This document shows, in pieces, positions 10,485 to 14,961 of a stretch of DNA of 14,961 nt. A program made the translations under genes and the position numbers. Origin of the DNA: Candidatus Sericytochromatia bacterium (GTDB lineage: Bacteria > Cyanobacteriota > Sericytochromatia > UBA7694); the NCBI GenBank assembly GCA_913773825.1, contig CAJYHH010001174.1, forward strand, positions 1-14,961. Direction: 5' to 3'. How positions within the stretch are numbered: the stretch's first letter is position 1; each line of letters starts with the position of its first letter. The notes beneath the pieces were generated by a model, which was not told where the DNA came from, did not search any database, and saw only the letters and a program-made list of their open reading frames with translations.

Positions 10485-12372
10485 CAGAATTTAAGGCAAG
10501 CGCCTGACGTTTGACTAATGCTTCTTGTAGAGCCTGGTCAATAAACTGCTCAAACGAGGGTAAAAAGCTCGTATAGTCAAAGATCTGGCGCTGTTTGGCG
10601 CGTATTTCATAGCGATAGCGATTTTTAAGCTCTGGATTTTGTGCCAGGCTGACCGCTAATTCTGCGTAGTGTTCTGGGTTTGTTGCAATGCTCTCAGTCA
10701 ACCCCAGCTGTTGATAAAGCGCTGAGACATAGCGGCTGCGAGCTTGTTGACCGGGGCAGGTAATAATCGGCGTGCCTAAACAGATCAAAGGCCAGGCTGC
10801 CTGGGTGAGTCCAAACTGGTAGGGATCGAGAATCACATCTGCTGCATGGGCCACGCTGAGAAAAGCCAGTCGGTCAAGTTTGCCGAGGATGCCCAGTTGA
10901 GATAAATGTTGGGGCCAGCGAGCCTGAAACAGCTTGATAAATTGTTGATCTAAAACAGGCTGAGTAGAGCGTGGTAACAGAAGGGTTCCCTGTGGATCAC
11001 GAATCAGAATTTCAGCGATTAAATCAATAAAATCTGGATGGAGACTGCCGCAAGTTACCGGGCAAAAATAAAACCGTTTGTCAGCAGGCAGATTAAACCG
11101 CTCACGTTCAATAAAGCGATCAGGCAGACCTGAGCTGCGAATCGGCATGCCGGCAAGTCGAATTAATTTTTCAGAATAATCAGCCTGAGCTTGTTCAGAC
11201 TCCAGCCAGTCATAGCTCAGATAATAATCAATGGCTGGATGGCCCGTGCTGACGGGGTAAGTGGGCAAAACGGCCTGGACTGGTGCCATTCGAGCACTTG
11301 CTAACATCAGGTTTGTGCCGCTATGGGGGCCTAGATCGAGAAAAATGAGTAGAGCGGGTGCAATGGCGGCAATTTGTTCGTGAAGGATCATGGCCTGATC
11401 AGGAATTTCAATGACCCGCATCCATTCTTCTTCTCGTAGTCGAGCCGGGATCGGTCCAGTTGAAAAAACCGTCACGGCACGCTTACGACTTAAAGCAATG
11501 ATTGAGTCTAAAAAAGGCTCGGCGTCTAAGCGATGAAAGCCCCCAACAAAGACAATCCTCTGATTGTCCTGATGGGTCGGCGGAATCTGAGGCCAATCAA
11601 CGTTCAGCGACTGAGCCGCTTGCTGAAGGGTGCCAAGGGCTGTCTGAGTCGCTAAACGCCAGAGGCTGCGATAGATATACCACTCTCCAATTTCGTCGTA
11701 GTAAATCTTGCCTGGTAGGCTGAGTGTGTCAAAGGCTGATTCGGGTAAAGGAGCCAGTTCTTGAGTAAACGGTAAAAGCGGTTGGTAGCTGCGGGCTTGA
11801 GTCGCAAATAAGTGTGAATTGAGCTGCTGAGCCGCTTTTAGCAAGGTTGTTTGTGCCGCCTGGGAATCACCGGAGCTATCGTACAACGAAACTAACTGAC
11901 GATAACACTTAGCGGCCAGGGTATCTTGACGTTTATAGAGCTCTAAAAATTGAGTCAGAGCCTTTATCGCTATCTCAGGCTCACCCTGACGCGTTGCACA
12001 ATCTGCCCGATACAGGTAGAGTTTGGGTTCTGAAGGATTGAGTTTGATGCCAATATCCAGCACCTGCCGCGCATCTGGAAGTTTGTTGTCACATAAATAA
12101 GCGTGACCAATTGCGGTCATGACTTCAGCATGAGCCTGGGGATTACGTTCAGTCCATTCGAGCAGGCGGTGATAATAGCGGGAAGCTTTGGGATAAGCAT
12201 AACGATGATGATGATAAGCCGCAGCTTCCCATAACTGTTCTAAACTCCAGTCTGGCGTATCCAGACTGCGTTCAAGTAAATAATGAGGAGGCTCCTGGCC
12301 ACCCCAACGCGATATACATTCAAGTACCTTGTCAGGCAGATAAAGCGCTTCGAGGTGGGCGAAGGTCTGCAT
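10477..12372 (-). CDS. TPR-containing glycosyltransferase of the GT41 (OGT/HMW1C-like) family
   Basis: 631 residues from the preferred start at 12372, where GGAG lies 7 nt upstream; an in-frame ATG at 12405 would add 11 residues but has no ribosome binding site. The N-terminal 200 or so residues contain TPR-like helical pairs (for example AIGHAYLCDNKLPDARQVL, then KLYLYRADCATRQGEPEIAI). The C-terminal part is a GT-B glycosyltransferase: VFVGGFHR, then DLGPHSG, and the nucleotide-sugar-binding region DVILDPYQFGLTQAAW followed by CLGTPIITCPGQQARSRYV, as in O-GlcNAc transferase relatives and HMW1C. Known members glycosylate proteins at Ser/Thr or Asn in the cytoplasm; the sugar and target here are unknown. 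It lies 85 nt after the NagB/PIG-L gene and overlaps the APH gene, suggesting one operon. Confidence 0.88.
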   Translation of the reverse strand: MQTFAHLEALYLPDKVLECISRWGGQEPPHYLLERSLDTPDWSLEQLWEAAAYHHHRYAYPKASRYYHRLLEWTERNPQAHAEVMTAIGHAYLCDNKLPDARQVLDIGIKLNPSEPKLYLYRADCATRQGEPEIAIKALTQFLELYKRQDTLAAKCYRQLVSLYDSSGDSQAAQTTLLKAAQQLNSHLFATQARSYQPLLPFTQELAPLPESAFDTLSLPGKIYYDEIGEWYIYRSLWRLATQTALGTLQQAAQSLNVDWPQIPPTHQDNQRIVFVGGFHRLDAEPFLDSIIALSRKRAVTVFSTGPIPARLREEEWMRVIEIPDQAMILHEQIAAIAPALLIFLDLGPHSGTNLMLASARMAPVQAVLPTYPVSTGHPAIDYYLSYDWLESEQAQADYSEKLIRLAGMPIRSSGLPDRFIERERFNLPADKRFYFCPVTCGSLHPDFIDLIAEILIRDPQGTLLLPRSTQPVLDQQFIKLFQARWPQHLSQLGILGKLDRLAFLSVAHAADVILDPYQFGLTQAAWPLICLGTPIITCPGQQARSRYVSALYQQLGLTESIATNPEHYAELAVSLAQNPELKNRYRYEIRAKQRQIFDYTSFLPSFEQFIDQALQEALVKRQALALNSDD

Positions 12373-12457
12373 ATGAGCACTCCGATGACAGAAAATCACA
12401 GGCATGCTAACACAAACAGGCCTTGGGTTGTGAACAGTAAGGCTTTGCGTTTAACGC

Positions 12458-13939
12458 TTAATCAACGACTAAGCGCTGAAAGACTTCAATATGTTCACCC
12501 ACATCCGTGAGAGCTGTCCCAAAGGAAGACAAACGGGATTCTGGCACGGTAATGGCTCGAAAGCGCGCTAGCGCTTCAGCAGATAAATCATATCGTTTAC
12601 GCGAAATCTGGCTGTCATGAGCCTGAACCCCACGCATTTTATGATCTAAATCATGCGCGTTAAATTCAATTACTGTATTAAAATCATCGCGTTCAAACAA
12701 ATACCAGGGGCCTTCATAACACCAGAGTTCTGCCCGTTGGCCCTGAGGCTGGTACTCACGCAAAGCTTCCTGAATAATTAAAGCCGACGCCCGATGGCAG
12801 GGATGACGATCTTGAGGTGAAGTTGAGAGCACAATCTGGGGTTGGATTTTTTCTAGCAGTGCCACGGTTTTAAGCACGTCCTGGCGACCCGGCATATAGG
12901 CATGATCATAAAAAGGCAGATTTAAAGGGGTAAAATCCCCGGCAAAGACTTCTGCTTCCTGGCGGCCTTCATTTATACGCAGCTCAATTCGCGATTCTTT
13001 TGTTGAATCCGGAATATCCGCACGATGGCCAGAACTCATCGAGACAAAATGGATCTGACAGCCCTGACGCCTCAGTCGGGCCAAGGTTCCGCCACAGCCA
13101 ATTGAGGCGTCATCGGGATGAGGGGCTGCAACCATGGCGGTTTGAATCTGTGCCGGTAAGGTTTGTTCATCGGTCCAGACTTCTAAGGGCAGTGCTTTAA
13201 AGCGAGCTAAGGGCCATTGAATCGCAGAGGCGGCCTCACGATCCACAATTAACGTGACATCCGGATGATAACGCAGCACAGAAGCCGGACAGTCTTCGCT
13301 GACGGGATCCTGAAGCATTTGTCTAACGGCCTCCGCTTTGCCGGCCCCAGCTGCCAGTAATAAAATCTGGCGGGCTTGTAAAATCGAGCGTGGCCCCATT
13401 GTCATCGCGGCGGCTGGAGTCTCACCATTGGCAAAATAGCGGGCATTGGCCTGGCGTGTGGAGTCAGATAATTGAGCAATATGGGTGCCTAGTTCAAAAG
13501 CTGTACCGGGTTCATTAAAGGCAATATGACCATTGGCGCCAATGCCTAAAATCTGAAGATCAATTCCGCCAAAGCCGTTGATTTCAGCTTCATATTGTTT
13601 ACAGGCGGCCTCTGGCATTTTGCTATCTGCCGGGACAAAATGTCGGGCAGCCAGATCGATACCGAGAGGTTCAAGCAAATTTGTGCGCAAATAACTAGCC
13701 ATGGATTCTGGGTTGTCAGGGCTTAAACCTAAATATTCATCCAGATGAAAACAATGGACGCCACTGAGATCAATCCCCAGGCTGCGATACGTCGCCACCA
13801 GCTCACGGTAGAGCCCGGAGGGCGTATGGCCCGTTGCCAGCCCTAATACAAAATCAGGTTTTTCTAATAATTGATTCAGAATCAAAATGGCAGCAGTATG
13901 GCTCAGCTCGTCATAACTGGAAGTCTGGATAATGCGCAT
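12458..13939 (-). CDS. nagB: Glucosamine-6-phosphate deaminase fused to a PIG-L family deacetylase
   Basis: A 493-residue two-domain protein with a GGAGG ribosome binding site 9 nt before the ATG. Residues 1-245 are NagB-like: TGHTPSGLY (36-44), HLDEY (65-69) and GIGANGHIAFNEPG (132-145), with H138 and E143 at catalytic positions. This domain converts GlcN-6-P to fructose-6-P and ammonia. Residues 265-480 are PIG-L/LmbE-like: APHPDD (272-277) and RHPCH (378-382) supply the zinc ligands, a fold that removes N-acetyl groups from GlcNAc-type substrates. A plausible reading is deacetylation and deamination of an amino-sugar phosphate by one protein in the cytosol; the substrate of the second domain is inferred. 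NagB fusions of this kind occur in other bacteria. It is probably the first gene of the minus-strand operon. Confidence 0.92.
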   Translation of the reverse strand: MRIIQTSSYDELSHTAAILILNQLLEKPDFVLGLATGHTPSGLYRELVATYRSLGIDLSGVHCFHLDEYLGLSPDNPESMASYLRTNLLEPLGIDLAARHFVPADSKMPEAACKQYEAEINGFGGIDLQILGIGANGHIAFNEPGTAFELGTHIAQLSDSTRQANARYFANGETPAAAMTMGPRSILQARQILLLAAGAGKAEAVRQMLQDPVSEDCPASVLRYHPDVTLIVDREAASAIQWPLARFKALPLEVWTDEQTLPAQIQTAMVAAPHPDDASIGCGGTLARLRRQGCQIHFVSMSSGHRADIPDSTKESRIELRINEGRQEAEVFAGDFTPLNLPFYDHAYMPGRQDVLKTVALLEKIQPQIVLSTSPQDRHPCHRASALIIQEALREYQPQGQRAELWCYEGPWYLFERDDFNTVIEFNAHDLDHKMRGVQAHDSQISRKRYDLSAEALARFRAITVPESRLSSFGTALTDVGEHIEVFQRLVVD

Positions 13940-14002
13940 GCTCGGATACCTCCAAGGAGAAGTATAAGAGGGAGTATGGGGTAGATAGTAGGGTGTCGTT
14001 TT

Positions 14003-14028
14003 GAAAATGCGGGAATCTTCCGCTTTTC
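14003..14028 (-). terminator. Hairpin between the EEP and NagB genes
   Basis: GAAAA plus GCGG (14003-14012, one bulged T) pairs with CCGC plus TTTTC (14020-14028) around GAATCTT. It lies 5 nt past the stop codon of the EEP gene. With its A-tract and T-tract on opposite sides it has the layout of a terminator for the minus-strand EEP transcript. Confidence 0.65.
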
Positions 14029-14033
14029 ACCAA

Positions 14034-14960
14034 CTACTTCTTGACTTTAATCCGCAGTTTGGCAGAAACGCCATAATGGTCAGAAAGCACCACGCCATCA
14101 ACCGGCTGCTGGTGGGTAATGTTAGATTCCAGAGGCGTGACTTCAACACCCGTTTTTTGCAGAGCAAAGATATAATCAATGCGCTTGGGGGTGCCTTCGC
14201 CGCCGGTCATGGGATTGTCTGGCGTCAGAGTATAACCAGGTTTGTCAGGGTTGAGTTTGCTGAAAATATCGGTTAAGGGCATCCGCTTCATTAAATCAGC
14301 GTATTCAGCCTGATCTGGCACAGCGCTAAAGTCACCGGCAATGATGACCGGATTTTTGCTGGCATTGCGCAGAATAAACTCCTGCAGCACACGATTGTTT
14401 TCGTTGATGCGGATTTGTTTGGCTTTGGCCGTATCGTCTTCTTGGTAATGAGTGGTGTAGACATCAACAGGACCAATTTTAGGATGTTCAACCTGAACCA
14501 TCAGAATACCTTTATTGGCCAGACAATTGGCGCCCGCACAGCTGTTAAAGGTGGTTGAAGCGGTTTTGCTGATTGGGTATTTAGATAAAATGTACAGACC
14601 GCTGTTGGTTTTAAGCAGGCTGCCGTTATCAAGCCGGAAGTGATGAGGAAAGCCGCTGCTTTGTTTTAAAATTTCGATGTCATCAGAGTAAGCTTCCTGC
14701 AGGGCGACAACATCATAGGCATTTAAAGTTGCGCCTAAACGTTCAAAACGCTCTTTGCGTTTAGTGCCCAACAAGCTGGGTAAACCCCAGACATTGTAGC
14801 TCAGCAGGTTTAAATCATCGCTGACGCCAGAGAAAACCTGAGCCGGAATCGGAGCGGGAGCTTTATCTACAGGGCTGGCAGAGGGTTTTGGAGTAGGCGT
14901 TGCGCTTGGCGTTGGGCCATAAGCTGATGAACCATCCGTGTAAGTGCTATTACCAGCATA
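14034..14960 (-). CDS. EEP-family phosphodiesterase (sphingomyelinase/nuclease-like), N-terminus outside window
   Basis: The frame stays open to the right edge, so the start and any signal peptide are missing; about 308 residues are visible. The first 50 or so are a Pro/Thr/Ser/Ala-rich linker typical of surface or secreted proteins. Then follows an endonuclease/exonuclease/phosphatase domain: NLLSYNVWGLP, ALQEAYSD (catalytic Glu), NSGLYILSKYPI, CAGANCLANKG, TTHYQ, AGDFSAVPD, KRIDYIF and LSDHYGVSAKL. The Cys-containing CAG..CL..KG segment resembles bacterial neutral sphingomyelinase-type members more than DNA-repair nucleases. The usual GDFN motif reads GDFS. The likely role is extracellular phosphodiester hydrolysis; the substrate is uncertain. 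Confidence 0.85.
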   Translation of the reverse strand, partial: YAGNSTYTDGSSAYGPTPSATPTPKPSASPVDKAPAPIPAQVFSGVSDDLNLLSYNVWGLPSLLGTKRKERFERLGATLNAYDVVALQEAYSDDIEILKQSSGFPHHFRLDNGSLLKTNSGLYILSKYPISKTASTTFNSCAGANCLANKGILMVQVEHPKIGPVDVYTTHYQEDDTAKAKQIRINENNRVLQEFILRNASKNPVIIAGDFSAVPDQAEYADLMKRMPLTDIFSKLNPDKPGYTLTPDNPMTGGEGTPKRIDYIFALQKTGVEVTPLESNITHQQPVDGVVLSDHYGVSAKLRIKVKK

Positions 14961-14961
14961 G

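Overview
This window looks like a bacterial chromosome segment of moderate GC content. It has Shine-Dalgarno-led genes, lipoprotein and housekeeping-type genes, tRNAs without an encoded CCA end, and degenerate heptanucleotide tandem repeats in the spacers. Such repeats recall the STRR repeats of cyanobacteria, so a cyanobacterium-related or candidate lineage is possible, but this placement is a weak inference. No phage structural, integrase or transposase gene is visible.

Layout. Positions 2-4711 carry four plus-strand genes: the 3' part of a valyl-tRNA synthetase-like gene with a degenerate KMSKS site, a lipoprotein with a CAP/SCP domain, a double TFIIB-type zinc-ribbon protein, and an unrecognised 250-residue protein. 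Positions 4780-7332 hold a tRNA array with a promoter, a possible 38-codon leader ORF, twelve tRNA or tRNA-like genes, structured spacers and a strong intrinsic terminator. Positions 7461-8945 encode a Ro60/TROVE protein (Rsr). It is followed at about 8985-9131 by an RNA with a circularly permuted tRNA-like domain, very probably its Y RNA, and then by more RNA-like structure to 9260. Positions 9492-13939 are a minus-strand run: a NagB/PIG-L fusion, a TPR/GT41 glycosyltransferase and an APH-family kinase. The 3' part of a secreted-type EEP phosphodiesterase enters from the right edge.

The most striking feature is that eight of the twelve tRNA genes (Ser-GCU, Arg-GCG, Asn-GUU, Trp-CCA, Ala-UGC, Met/Ile-CAU, Arg-CCG, Arg-UCU) carry a related 24-26 nt insert at the same point of the T-loop, between nucleotides 55 and 56. 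Removing it would restore a TTCRAnt-type loop. The inserts fold as two mini-hairpins whose stems change between copies with pairing preserved. I know of no described bacterial tRNA family like this. The neighbouring Ro60 and Y RNA are an RNA quality-control pair, and the Y RNA itself mimics tRNA. I infer a linked system in which insert-bearing tRNAs are spliced, conditionally matured, decoyed or quality-controlled. The sequence cannot say which.
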